Shown here one piece after another: positions 23,160 to 29,397 of a DNA stretch of 29,397 nucleotides. The stretch is taken from assembly GCA_036558645.1 (NCBI GenBank), contig DATBFG010000080.1:1-29397 (forward strand), read 5' to 3'. Positions within the stretch are counted from its first letter, which is position 1; each line of letters begins with the position of its first letter. The stretch is from DATBFG01 sp036558645 (GTDB lineage Bacteria; Acidobacteriota; Terriglobia; Terriglobales; Acidobacteriaceae). Both the position numbers and the translations under genes were made by a program. The notes under the pieces are model-generated. The model was not told where the DNA came from, made no database searches, and was given only the letters and a program-made list of their open reading frames with translations.

Positions 23160-24218
23160 GTGAATTACGAGTGGTTTAAAAATCGGTTTGCGGCAGGCAT
23201 TCTCTTGGTTGGGTGCTGGTGCCACGGTGTGTTTTCTCAGGATGTCAGTGCCGCAAATAGTTTGAAGCCGCAACTCGTCAATGCAAACTTGTTGTTGCGT
23301 GCGCCGACGCTAATGGCACCGTTTGATGTGAGTAGTTCAAAGCGCGCGAGCGTAAATCCGGCCAACCCTGTAGGTGCCGAAGTCAGAGCGTCCCCTGCCG
23401 GGGAACTATCGAGCAGCTTAGACTCTTCTTTACACATGACGCCGGTAGTTGCCGGGTCTCCCGTTGTGTCGGCGCAAACCGAGGACAAGAAAAATTTCGA
23501 GTGGAGACCTGCGCTTCAGCAATCGTTTGCGTTCCTCGTTTTCGAGCATGCTGTTCGTATTGCACGCGAGCCGTCTACACGGAAGGAACTTCCGGGAAAA
23601 TTCTGGAAGGATTATTGTGATTCGGTTCTAGGTTTAGACGGCTGGCGGGATGGCGATCCTTTCTATGTGAATTATGTTGGGCACCCGATGCAGGGCGCGG
23701 TTGCTGGTTACATCCAAATCCAAAACGACCCGAGAGGCAAAAATCTCGAATTTGGTGATCCGGGCTACGCGCGTAGCCGTTCACTCGCCATGGCATGGAC
23801 TGCTGCGTACAGTATTCAGTTCGAGCTGGGGCCGATCAGCGAAGCCAGCATCGGCAACGTAGGACGGGGAATCGATCCGCGCACTGGTCGCAGCGGAGCG
23901 GGCGCCGTCGATCTAGTAGTCACGCCGACGCTTGGGGCCGCGTGGCTAGTAGCAGAAGATATGACTGACCGATATCTGATCCGGAGGCTGGAGAACACCA
24001 CGCGAAACCGCTTTCTCAAGAGCGTGTACCGCGGTTTGCTCAATCCCGACCGTGCGATGGCAAACATGCTTGCGGGGAAGGTTCCATGGCATCGTGATAC
24101 ACGCGGGCCGATCTGGACAAAGCCCCTAGAACGCCCCTCTCAAAAAGCAACGAAGAACGATGTGCACGACCCGTCGGGATCGTCGTCAAGAACCGCCTCC
24201 GCTTTAGATTGGAAATAG
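23160..24218 (+). CDS. Hypothetical secreted or envelope protein
   Basis: 352 residues from GTG 23160. The frame runs open to 23061, but that part overlaps the repeat core, and the GTG start gives a signal peptide (WFKNRFAAGILLVGCWCHGVFSQ). A low-complexity Ser/Ala/Val linker to about residue 110 is followed by a compact domain beginning WRPALQQSFAFLVFEHAVRIA, with DPFYVNYVGHPMQGAVAGYI and LAMAWTAAYSIQFELGPISEASIG. HPMQGAVAGYIQIQ and the small-residue helices suggest a membrane-associated envelope protein. RSGAGAVDLVVTPTLGAAWLV is a second hydrophobic segment. No catalytic motif recognised. It is convergent with the LTXXQ gene and shares its terminator. Confidence 0.7.
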   Translation: MNYEWFKNRFAAGILLVGCWCHGVFSQDVSAANSLKPQLVNANLLLRAPTLMAPFDVSSSKRASVNPANPVGAEVRASPAGELSSSLDSSLHMTPVVAGSPVVSAQTEDKKNFEWRPALQQSFAFLVFEHAVRIAREPSTRKELPGKFWKDYCDSVLGLDGWRDGDPFYVNYVGHPMQGAVAGYIQIQNDPRGKNLEFGDPGYARSRSLAMAWTAAYSIQFELGPISEASIGNVGRGIDPRTGRSGAGAVDLVVTPTLGAAWLVAEDMTDRYLIRRLENTTRNRFLKSVYRGLLNPDRAMANMLAGKVPWHRDTRGPIWTKPLERPSQKATKNDVHDPSGSSSRTASALDWK

Positions 24219-24234
24219 ATCAGAAACAATAACT

Positions 24235-24262
24235 GGCCGAATCCCCATTTTGGAATTCGGCC
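24235..24262. terminator. Bidirectional hairpin between convergent genes
   Basis: GGCCGAAT (24235-24242) and ATTCGGCC (24255-24262) form a perfect eight-pair stem; the inner TCC/GGA can extend it and leave a six-base loop. It lies 17 bases after the plus-strand stop and 22 bases from the minus-strand stop. No long T tract follows on either side, so the terminator role is inferred from position. Confidence 0.55.
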
Positions 24263-24283
24263 CCATTGATCAGTTCGGTATCG

Positions 24284-25057
24284 TTACTTTGGCGCAGCAG
24301 TGGACGATCGTTCCGCTGGCGCCGATTTCTGGGCCTTGCGCTTATTCACTGCTTTTTCCCGCTCTTGGCGGTACTTGGTGCGCTGCTCAGGAGTGAGAAC
24401 ACCTTCAATCTGCGACTTATATTTCTGGTGGATCTCCCTCTCTTTGGCTCGCTTTTGGTCCTCCGTCAGGTTGGGATCATGGCGTAAATCCACCATCTCC
24501 TTTTGTTCCTGATCCAAGACCGGTCGGAGCTTGTCTTTTTGGTCGGACGTAAGGCTCAGCTGGTTCGAGACGTGCTCCATCCGGTCGGTGGCTTGACGCG
24601 GTTGAGCATTGTCGTCCTGAGACATGGTGGAGTTCGAGTTTTGTGCCGACGGCGATTTCTGGGCCTTGCGCTTGTTCACTGCTTTTTCCCGCTCTTGGCG
24701 GTATTTGGTGCGCTGCTCAGGAGTGAGAACACCTTCAACCTGCGATCTGTATTTCTGGTGTATCTCTCTCTCTTTGGCTCGCTTTTGGTCTTCCGTCAGG
24801 TTGGGATCATGGCGTAAATCCATCATCTCCTTTTGTTCCTGATCCAAGACCGGTCGGAGCTTGTCTTTTTGGTCGGGCGTAAGGCTCAGCTGGTTCGAGA
24901 TGTGCTCCATCCGGTCAGTGGCCTGACGCGGCTGAGCATTGTTGTCCTGGGACATGGTGGAGTCCGAGTTTTGTGCCGCTGCACTCCCTACCGCCAACAC
25001 GATGCAGAACAGCGCCAACAGAACCCAGGTGTAAGATGCCATCCGGCTCTTTAGCAT
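24284..25057 (-). CDS. Secreted LTXXQ-type (Spy/CpxP-like) protein with tandem duplicated domain
   Basis: 257 residues from ATG 25057, with TTGGAGAA six bases upstream. A signal peptide (YTWVLLALFCIVLAVGSAAAQ) precedes two near-identical 110-residue units starting at QNSDSTMSQD and QNSNSTMSQD. Each unit has two LTXXQ motifs (LTPDQKDKLRPVLDQ or LTSDQ in unit 2, and LTPEQRTKYRQ) plus LTEDQKRAKEREIHQKY between, giving charged amphipathic helices. Spy and CpxP are periplasmic LTXXQ proteins that bind unfolded proteins or sense envelope stress; here a single unit would be the usual domain size. The C-terminal tail is APAERSSTAAPK. No metal or catalytic residues. Transcribed alone, with its own terminator shared with the convergent gene. 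Confidence 0.85.
   Translation of the reverse strand: MLKSRMASYTWVLLALFCIVLAVGSAAAQNSDSTMSQDNNAQPRQATDRMEHISNQLSLTPDQKDKLRPVLDQEQKEMMDLRHDPNLTEDQKRAKEREIHQKYRSQVEGVLTPEQRTKYRQEREKAVNKRKAQKSPSAQNSNSTMSQDDNAQPRQATDRMEHVSNQLSLTSDQKDKLRPVLDQEQKEMVDLRHDPNLTEDQKRAKEREIHQKYKSQIEGVLTPEQRTKYRQEREKAVNKRKAQKSAPAERSSTAAPK
24323..24978. repeat. Two tandem 330-bp units within the LTXXQ gene
   Basis: Unit 1 spans about 24323-24648 and unit 2 about 24653-24978 at a fixed offset of 330 bases (for example GACATGGTGG at 24621 and 24951; GCGATTTCTGGGCCTTGCGC-like sequence at 24323 and 24653). Nucleotide identity is very high by eye, with few scattered substitutions and no indels, indicating a recent duplication. 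Confidence 0.9.
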
Positions 25058-25204
25058 AGTTTCTCCAAGTTTCCTGATAGGTCGACCGCCAACATATTCT
25101 ACAGATCTCTGTGCGGCTGTCGAACTTTCCAGGCACGATCAAAACGGAGGTATGCTGACCGGTTCCGCTACGGGCGCTTGACCTTCGCAACCATGTGATG
25201 GCTT

Positions 25205-25492
25205 CTACCTGCCGCCAGACCCTGGAGCGGCCATCTCTTGCTTTTCGCAATCTTCAATGCATGCAGCGTCGAACTTGTTTAGCTTGACGATGCGTGCGCG
25301 ATTGCGCACCAAGGGCGGGACCACGAGCCGTGCCTGTGCCTCGTTTTCCGCCTGAATGATGATCCACCCGCTGTGGACGCCAGCTTTGCATCCCCAGTCA
25401 AAATTCCAGAGATAACCCTGCGCGTTTAGCACCTTGATCAAATCAAGGCATTCCGACGCCGTGTGGGGCGTCTCGATCAAATAGCGATTCAA
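25205..25492 (-). CDS. Small conserved hypothetical protein
   Basis: 95 residues from TTG 25492-25490, justified by a strong AAGGAGG six bases upstream. MNRYLIETPHTASECLDLIKVL then YLWNFDWGCKAGVHSGWIII, AENEAQARLVVPPLVRNRARIVKLNKF. The pattern looks like a small ferredoxin-fold protein of the type that reads 'ESPHT..EC' and 'GC..G.H.G..I..A..E.EA', seen in many soil bacteria. No signal peptide. Four cysteines: C15, the one in WGCKAG, and a C-terminal pair in AACIEDCEKQ. Function is unknown. It lies alone, 148 bases after the LTXXQ gene start on the same strand. Confidence 0.7.
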   Translation of the reverse strand: MNRYLIETPHTASECLDLIKVLNAQGYLWNFDWGCKAGVHSGWIIIQAENEAQARLVVPPLVRNRARIVKLNKFDAACIEDCEKQEMAAPGSGGR

Positions 25493-25649
25493 GTTCTTCC
25501 TCCTTGCGAAAGATCGATCCTGCGCTTTAGGCGCAACTTCAGTGAACCCTTCCGACCCTGAACGTCACAGGCATCCGTGGACATCTGAAGCCGGTTGAAA
25601 GGCCTTACCTGGGGCATCGGGCGGCCAGGAAGGCGATCCGAGCGATGTA

Positions 25650-26462
25650 TCAGGCGCGCGTTGCGACAACCTCCAAGTACTCTGCTTGAACTACAGTCAG
25701 CTCATCGCCCGCCCGATTATGTGCGGACCACAAAGCTTCGAGTTCCTCGCGAAGCCGTCCCGCAGCAGATTCATCCAACGATGCGAACGCGCGATTCGTG
25801 GGCCCATAGTACTGACGAAAGAACTCCACTACTTCAGCCGGCGGGAAGGGATAGGTAAAGTCGTATTGGTGTCGCGCCATTTTAAGATCAGAAATCCCGT
25901 GGCCCAACCTCTCGCGCACCACTCCCTCATTACCCCACAACACCGGGGCTGGCATCCCCGATGGTGCGATGAACTTGGCGAAGGTCATAAACATTTGTCC
26001 CACAAATCCTTCATGCGTCCAATTTCCCATCGCGATAGTGCCTCCGGGGCTGCACACTCGTAACAGTTCGCGGGCCACGAGCTCCGGCTGTGGAGCAAAC
26101 ATAGCTCCGAACAAGCTGGTTACGACGTCAAAACTAGCGTCTTCAAATGGGAGGGATTCGGCATCGCCTTCCATGAAACGAGCGTTGAGGCCTTCAGCAT
26201 TGGCACGCGCCTGTGCCCGTTGTATCTGGTTTGGGGCAATATCCACGCCGGTGGCATTCACTCCATCCCGTGCCGCCCACAACGCGACCTGGCCGGAGCC
26301 ACAAGCCACATCGAGCAGCTGGCAGCCAGGGGGAATATCGAGTTGTTCGTAAAAAATGCGTGCGCCCTGCTCCATATAGCGCGAGAACCGGTCGTAGTCT
26401 CCAGCCATCCAGGTTTCTTTCAGGCGTGTTTTCAGCCCATCTATTTCCACCGTTGTGCTCAT
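25650..26462 (-). CDS. Class I SAM-dependent methyltransferase
   Basis: 270 residues; ATG 26462 has GGAGGAGAA immediately upstream. The Rossmann-fold methyltransferase signature is clear: motif I LLDVACGSGQVA 49-60, the ribose-binding acid D74 in TGVDIAPNQI, GDAESLPFED 99-108, FDVVTSLFGAMF and LLRVCSPGGTIAMGNW. This is the UbiE/COQ5-like Methyltransf_11 group, with small-molecule substrates. The C-terminal helices (VVEFFRQYYGPTNRAFASLD) form the substrate lid; substrate is not identifiable. It starts 24 bases after the membrane protein gene (26487-26984), so the two are an operon, and the pair is divergent from an AraC-type regulator. Confidence 0.92.
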   Translation of the reverse strand: MSTTVEIDGLKTRLKETWMAGDYDRFSRYMEQGARIFYEQLDIPPGCQLLDVACGSGQVALWAARDGVNATGVDIAPNQIQRAQARANAEGLNARFMEGDAESLPFEDASFDVVTSLFGAMFAPQPELVARELLRVCSPGGTIAMGNWTHEGFVGQMFMTFAKFIAPSGMPAPVLWGNEGVVRERLGHGISDLKMARHQYDFTYPFPPAEVVEFFRQYYGPTNRAFASLDESAAGRLREELEALWSAHNRAGDELTVVQAEYLEVVATRA

Positions 26463-26486
26463 TTCTCCTCCAGTGCCTTTCGGTTC

Positions 26487-26984
26487 TTACTTTTTGCCTG
26501 CTGAAAGCGCGGTTGTTACCGCGCCTCGCGGGGTAAGGAACGCCAGGACGGCTGCGAAAAGAAGTAGTGCCGGGACATCGCCCCAAAGGTGTGCAATCTG
26601 GTCCGAGTTTGTCAGCGCCTGGACTGCCATGATTGCAGCGTGTACAACACTGGACCACACGGTGAACCAGATAAGGCTCAAGTGTGCGAGCGGGTTGCGG
26701 CTCGCAATCAACAGAAATACGCCCAGCGTAGCGTAAACCCCGAGAATCATCTGCAGGTAATGTGGCAGGTGTTGCGACTGTCCGGCGTGCCAGGACCAGC
26801 CCGACGGCCAAACATGAACGAACGTGTAAATCCCCACGATGAAGGCCACGCCCACCATCCGTAACGCGATACGCAAGTACTTTGTGTGATCGTGTCCGGC
26901 CACGTGTACGCTTGAGGCCAGAGGATAGGACTGCGGCTCTCTGGCGAGGATTTCCTTGATTGATTTCTCTTGAATGACTGGCAT
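26487..26984 (-). CDS. Small integral membrane protein
   Basis: 165 residues; ATG 26984 is preceded by GGGGAGGA. After a polar N terminus of about 35 residues there are four hydrophobic helices: ALRMVGVAFIVGIYTFVHVW, MILGVYATLGVFLLIAS, LIWFTVWSSVVHAAIMAV and VPALLLFAAVLAFLT. Conserved-looking histidines lie in the loops (WSWHAGQSQHLPHY, VVHAAI). The layout resembles small DUF6632-type proteins in my recollection. Function unknown. It is first in a two-gene operon with the methyltransferase and faces the AraC regulator start across about 195 bases. Confidence 0.8.
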   Translation of the reverse strand: MPVIQEKSIKEILAREPQSYPLASSVHVAGHDHTKYLRIALRMVGVAFIVGIYTFVHVWPSGWSWHAGQSQHLPHYLQMILGVYATLGVFLLIASRNPLAHLSLIWFTVWSSVVHAAIMAVQALTNSDQIAHLWGDVPALLLFAAVLAFLTPRGAVTTALSAGKK

Positions 26985-27179
26985 ACTTCATCCTCCCCGA
27001 ATATTTAGATTTGAATCGACCAGCGATGCTTTGCTTCGGCTGTTTTGACGTAGCCAGTATGCGGCAGGATTCGCAGAGAACTTGCCCAAGCGTCCGGCTT
27101 TCTTGTCCACGACGCAACTGCCGTATGATTGCTTGCTCCAGAATCCGGAAAGGTTTGCCGACGTTCGGCGGAGACCGAT

Positions 27180-28157
27180 ATGGATGTGCTGTCCGAAGTG
27201 TTGAAGGTGGTGAAGCTTCAGGGAGCGATGTTCTACAACGGGGAGTTTTCCGCTCCGTGGAGCTTTCGCTCACCCTCATCGTGCAACGTTGCGCCCTTCG
27301 TGGCTGAGGGCGCGAAGCACGTGATTATCTATCACCTGCTCACGGAAGGGCACGCTTCTGCCCGGGTGGAAGATGGCGAGCACGTGGCTCTCGATGCCGG
27401 GGACGTGGTGATCTTCCCCCATGGCGACGCGCACATTATTGAGAACGGCAGACCGATCAAAACTGTAGACCTGATGCAAGAATTGACTAAGATTTTCTCC
27501 CAGGGGTTGAGGTTGGCGCGCGCGGGTGGGGGCGGAGTCGTTACGAAATTCGTTTGTGGATACATGGCGTGCGAGCCGCGCCTGAGCCAGGTTTTTCTGA
27601 GCGGGCTACCGAGCGTCTTCAAAGTCAGCATTCGAAACGATGCTTCGGGGCGGTGGCTGGAAAACTCGATCCGCTTTTCCGTCGATCAAACGGACGCTTC
27701 CCGGGCTGGGGGAGAGGCTGTTCTGGCAAAGCTGTCGGAGGCCTTGTTTGTCGAAACACTGAGGTTGTACATCGCGCACCTGCCACCGGAACAGACTGGT
27801 TGGCTGGCTGGCGCGCGCGATCCAGAAGTCGGAAAAACGCTGGCGTTGATGCACCGCAACCCCGCGCATCCGTGGACGCTCGCCGCATTGGCTCAGGGAG
27901 CCGGAGTCTCGCGTTCGGTACTGGCCGAGCGCTTCCGCTACTACCTCAATGAACCTCCTATGGCGTACCTGACGCGCTGGCGCCTCCAACTTGCTGCTCA
28001 GATGCTGGGCGCAACCAGTTATTCAGTAGCTCAGATCGCAGCCGAAGTGGGATATGAGTCCGAGGCTGCCTTCAACCGTGCGTTCAAACGAGAGTTTACA
28101 GTTCCGCCTGCGCGTTTCCGCATTCAATTGAGATCGGGGTCAGGCCACCGCGCATAA
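27180..28157 (+). CDS. AraC-family transcription regulator with cupin sensor domain
   Basis: 325 residues from ATG 27180 with GGAGA upstream; a longer frame to 27129 exists, but MDVLSEVLKVVKLQGAMFYNGEF is the usual start of this subfamily. Residues about 1-190 are the AraC-binding-like cupin domain (EGHASARVEDGEHVALDAGDVVIFPHGDAH). The C-terminal pair of helix-turn-helices is complete: LAALAQGAGVSRSVLAERFRYYLNEPPMAYLTRWRL and VAQIAAEVGYESEAAFNRAFKREF, followed by PPARFR. It very probably controls the divergent membrane protein/methyltransferase operon, a standard arrangement for this family. The inducer is unknown. Confidence 0.93.
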   Translation: MDVLSEVLKVVKLQGAMFYNGEFSAPWSFRSPSSCNVAPFVAEGAKHVIIYHLLTEGHASARVEDGEHVALDAGDVVIFPHGDAHIIENGRPIKTVDLMQELTKIFSQGLRLARAGGGGVVTKFVCGYMACEPRLSQVFLSGLPSVFKVSIRNDASGRWLENSIRFSVDQTDASRAGGEAVLAKLSEALFVETLRLYIAHLPPEQTGWLAGARDPEVGKTLALMHRNPAHPWTLAALAQGAGVSRSVLAERFRYYLNEPPMAYLTRWRLQLAAQMLGATSYSVAQIAAEVGYESEAAFNRAFKREFTVPPARFRIQLRSGSGHRA

Positions 28158-28269
28158 AGGTGCGCAAACACCGAGAGATCATGGCACTGAACTTGGCCAG
28201 GAGTGGATCAATTGCCATTTTGCTCTCTGAATTTCTTCAAGCATCGAAACTCGTTTGTGATCCAGCAGC

Positions 28270-29004
28270 TCAAACGTAAGGCTCACGCAGGTGAACTGGC
28301 GCTGCGACTCTCCGGGCGCGCAAGTTGATCATTTCCACAAACACGGAGAAACCCATGGCGAAATAGATATATCCCTTCGGTATGTGCATGCCGAGGCCTT
28401 CGCCCACCAGGGAGATGCCAATCAGCAGTAAAAACGATAAGGCAAGAACTTTCACTGTGGGGTGGCGATTAACGAAGGCGCTGATGGTTCCGGCCGAGAA
28501 CAACATTACGCCGATTGCCAGGATCACCGCCGTAACCATGATGGCGATCTCGTCGGCCATGCCGACGGCGGTGATAACTGAATCCAGAGAAAAGACAATA
28601 TCCAGGATCGCGATCTGAGCAATGACAGCTGCAAACGACGGGCGTACTCGTGCTGAGCGGTGGCCTTCTTCACCCTCCAGGCGCTCATGAATTTCAGTCG
28701 TCGCTTTCGCGAGCAGGAACAGGCCACCCCCGATCAAGATGAGATCGCGTCCGGAGATAGGGCGCCCCAATATGTCAAACAGAGGAGCCGTCAGCCTGAC
28801 GATCCACACAATGGAAAGCAAAAGCAGGATGCGCATCCCCATCGCAACCAAGAGCCCGATCCGTCGCGCCGGTACTTGTTGCGGCCCCGGAAGCTTGCTC
28901 GACAGAATCGAAATGAAGATGACGTTGTCCACCCCGAGCACGATCTCAAGGAACGTCAACGTGATGAGCCCGACCAGACCGGAGGAAGTGAAGAATGCAT
29001 CCAC
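28270..29004 (-). CDS. TerC-family integral membrane protein
   Basis: 244 residues from GTG 29004-29002 with AAGGAGA 8 bases upstream. TerC marks: FLEIVLGVDNVIFISIL near residues 19-35 and AILDIVFSLDSVITAVGMAD near 131-150, each with the acidic/asparagine positions (E, D, D, S-D-S) that line the predicted metal path. About seven transmembrane helices. It belongs to the TerC/Alx/YkoY group, several members of which export manganese or protect exoenzyme metal loading. No tellurite genes are nearby. I see no yybP-ykoY manganese riboswitch in the 100 bases upstream. It is divergent from the gene at 29292, with a full copy of the dispersed repeat between. Confidence 0.92.
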   Translation of the reverse strand: MDAFFTSSGLVGLITLTFLEIVLGVDNVIFISILSSKLPGPQQVPARRIGLLVAMGMRILLLLSIVWIVRLTAPLFDILGRPISGRDLILIGGGLFLLAKATTEIHERLEGEEGHRSARVRPSFAAVIAQIAILDIVFSLDSVITAVGMADEIAIMVTAVILAIGVMLFSAGTISAFVNRHPTVKVLALSFLLLIGISLVGEGLGMHIPKGYIYFAMGFSVFVEMINLRARRVAAPVHLREPYV

Positions 29005-29100
29005 GGTAAGTGTTCTCCTTAGAGCTGAGCTGCATATTAAGATCGGGCCCCGCTTCTTTCAATGGCAACTGTCGCTAAAGGCTTGCGGCCTACTACGCCA

Positions 29101-29200
29101 ACTGTTGCAAAATCTCGATTTCACTCATTGATCAAGATGTGGGCCGAAAGACCCTTTTCGGGGTTTTGAGTGAAATCGCCGGGTTTCAACAAGCGACTGA
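29101..29200 (-). repeat. Full copy C of the dispersed palindromic repeat
   Basis: Best preserved copy. Perfect 12-bp inverted arms CGATTTCACTCA (29116-29127) and TGAGTGAAATCG (29167-29178) flank an inner hairpin CCGAAA (29144-29149) with TTTCGG (29156-29161). Outer GTTGCAAA and TTTCAAC ends are also inverted. In reverse orientation it aligns with 1261-1365 from TTGTTGAAA through GGCCCACA to the end. It lies between the TerC gene and the gene at 29292, ending 92 bases before that start. Confidence 0.85.
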
Positions 29201-29291
29201 CTACATCCATAAGGCTTGGTAGTAGAGCTTCTTGAGCTAGAATTTCTTGCGGATCGAAAACTAAATCTAAAGCAAGTCGGGAGTAGCGAAC

Positions 29292-29397
29292 GTGAAAAAA
29301 TTCGTGCTGTTCCTGCTGTTGGCACAGGGGCTGCGAGCGCAAGAGCGGCAGACAGACCCCACATGGCTGCATCGCTACGTTCCAAACCTTGCCGAGA
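29292..29397 (+). CDS. Secreted protein, N-terminal part (runs off the right edge)
   Basis: GTG at 29292 with GGGAG 8 bases upstream opens a frame to the window end, 35 codons. It starts with a signal peptide (KKFVLFLLLAQGLRAQ, cleavage near RAQ-ER), then ERQTDPTWLHRYVPNLAE. The DPT-LHRYVP phrase resembles the start of secreted cupin-domain proteins I recall from Acidobacteriota, but too little is present to assign it. The start is well supported by the ribosome binding site and signal peptide. Confidence 0.6.
   Translation, partial: MKKFVLFLLLAQGLRAQERQTDPTWLHRYVPNLAE

Noticed and set aside
24300..24842. Plus-strand frames repeated twice over the LTXXQ gene
   Set aside because: They are complements of the duplicated 330-bp unit; the minus-strand frame has the signal peptide, ribosome binding site and LTXXQ motifs.
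24323..24978. CRISPR-like array from repeated sequence
   Set aside because: Two long in-frame units of 330 bases without spacers are a gene duplication; no CRISPR array or cas gene is present anywhere in the window.
29005..29115. Manganese (yybP-ykoY) riboswitch upstream of the TerC gene
   Set aside because: The region has GC-rich patches but lacks the conserved paired loops of that riboswitch as I know them.

Overview
The window looks like a chromosomal segment from an Acidobacteriota bacterium, probably class Terriglobia. This is inferred from the type of proteins present: a Ser/Thr kinase fused to a membrane module, a CadC-like winged-helix/TPR regulator, a seven-unit YGTT-repeat propeller, an LTXXQ-type protein and many lineage-style secreted hypotheticals. 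No ribosomal marker is present, so the assignment is not proven. Genes are spaced, often single, on both strands, with many intergenic relics.

Layout. 1-4.4 kb: an edge gene, two hypothetical proteins, the receptor-like protein kinase and a secreted metallo-beta-lactamase-fold hydrolase. 4.4-6.7 kb: a recombination hotspot around a selenocysteine tRNA gene (selC, minus strand). A truncated YGTT-repeat gene, a tyrosine-integrase C-terminal relic and an integrase N-terminal relic surround it. A 44-bp near-perfect copy of the 5' half of the tRNA lies 1.3 kb away, beyond a trypsin-like protease. 6.8-13.4 kb: a discoidin-bearing glycoside hydrolase, 1-Cys peroxiredoxin, PhzF-like protein, single-domain response regulator, LolD/MacB-type ABC ATPase and tryptophan 2,3-dioxygenase-like protein. 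13.5-13.8 kb: tRNA-Gly(GCC) and tRNA-Cys(GCA). 14.1-21.4 kb: an alpha/beta hydrolase broken by TGA at codon 13, small hypotheticals, the winged-helix/TPR regulator, a selenium-binding-protein-like propeller and the YGTT-repeat propeller. 21.4-23.1 kb: a relic zone with a serine-recombinase C-terminal fragment. 23.1-29.4 kb: a secreted protein, an LTXXQ protein with an exact 330-bp internal duplication, a small conserved protein, an AraC regulator divergent from a membrane protein/methyltransferase pair, a TerC-type membrane protein and an edge gene.

The main unexplained signal is a dispersed palindromic repeat of about 90-105 bp. Three full copies (1261-1365, 3257-3349, 29101-29200) carry an inner hairpin with a compensatory base-pair change and outer inverted arms. 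At least five half copies share the core TGAGTGAAATCGGGATTT. Nearly all copies lie in intergenic DNA a short distance 5' of a start codon. The second strong signal is the selC locus, where the duplicated tRNA part is the 5' half rather than the usual 3' half.
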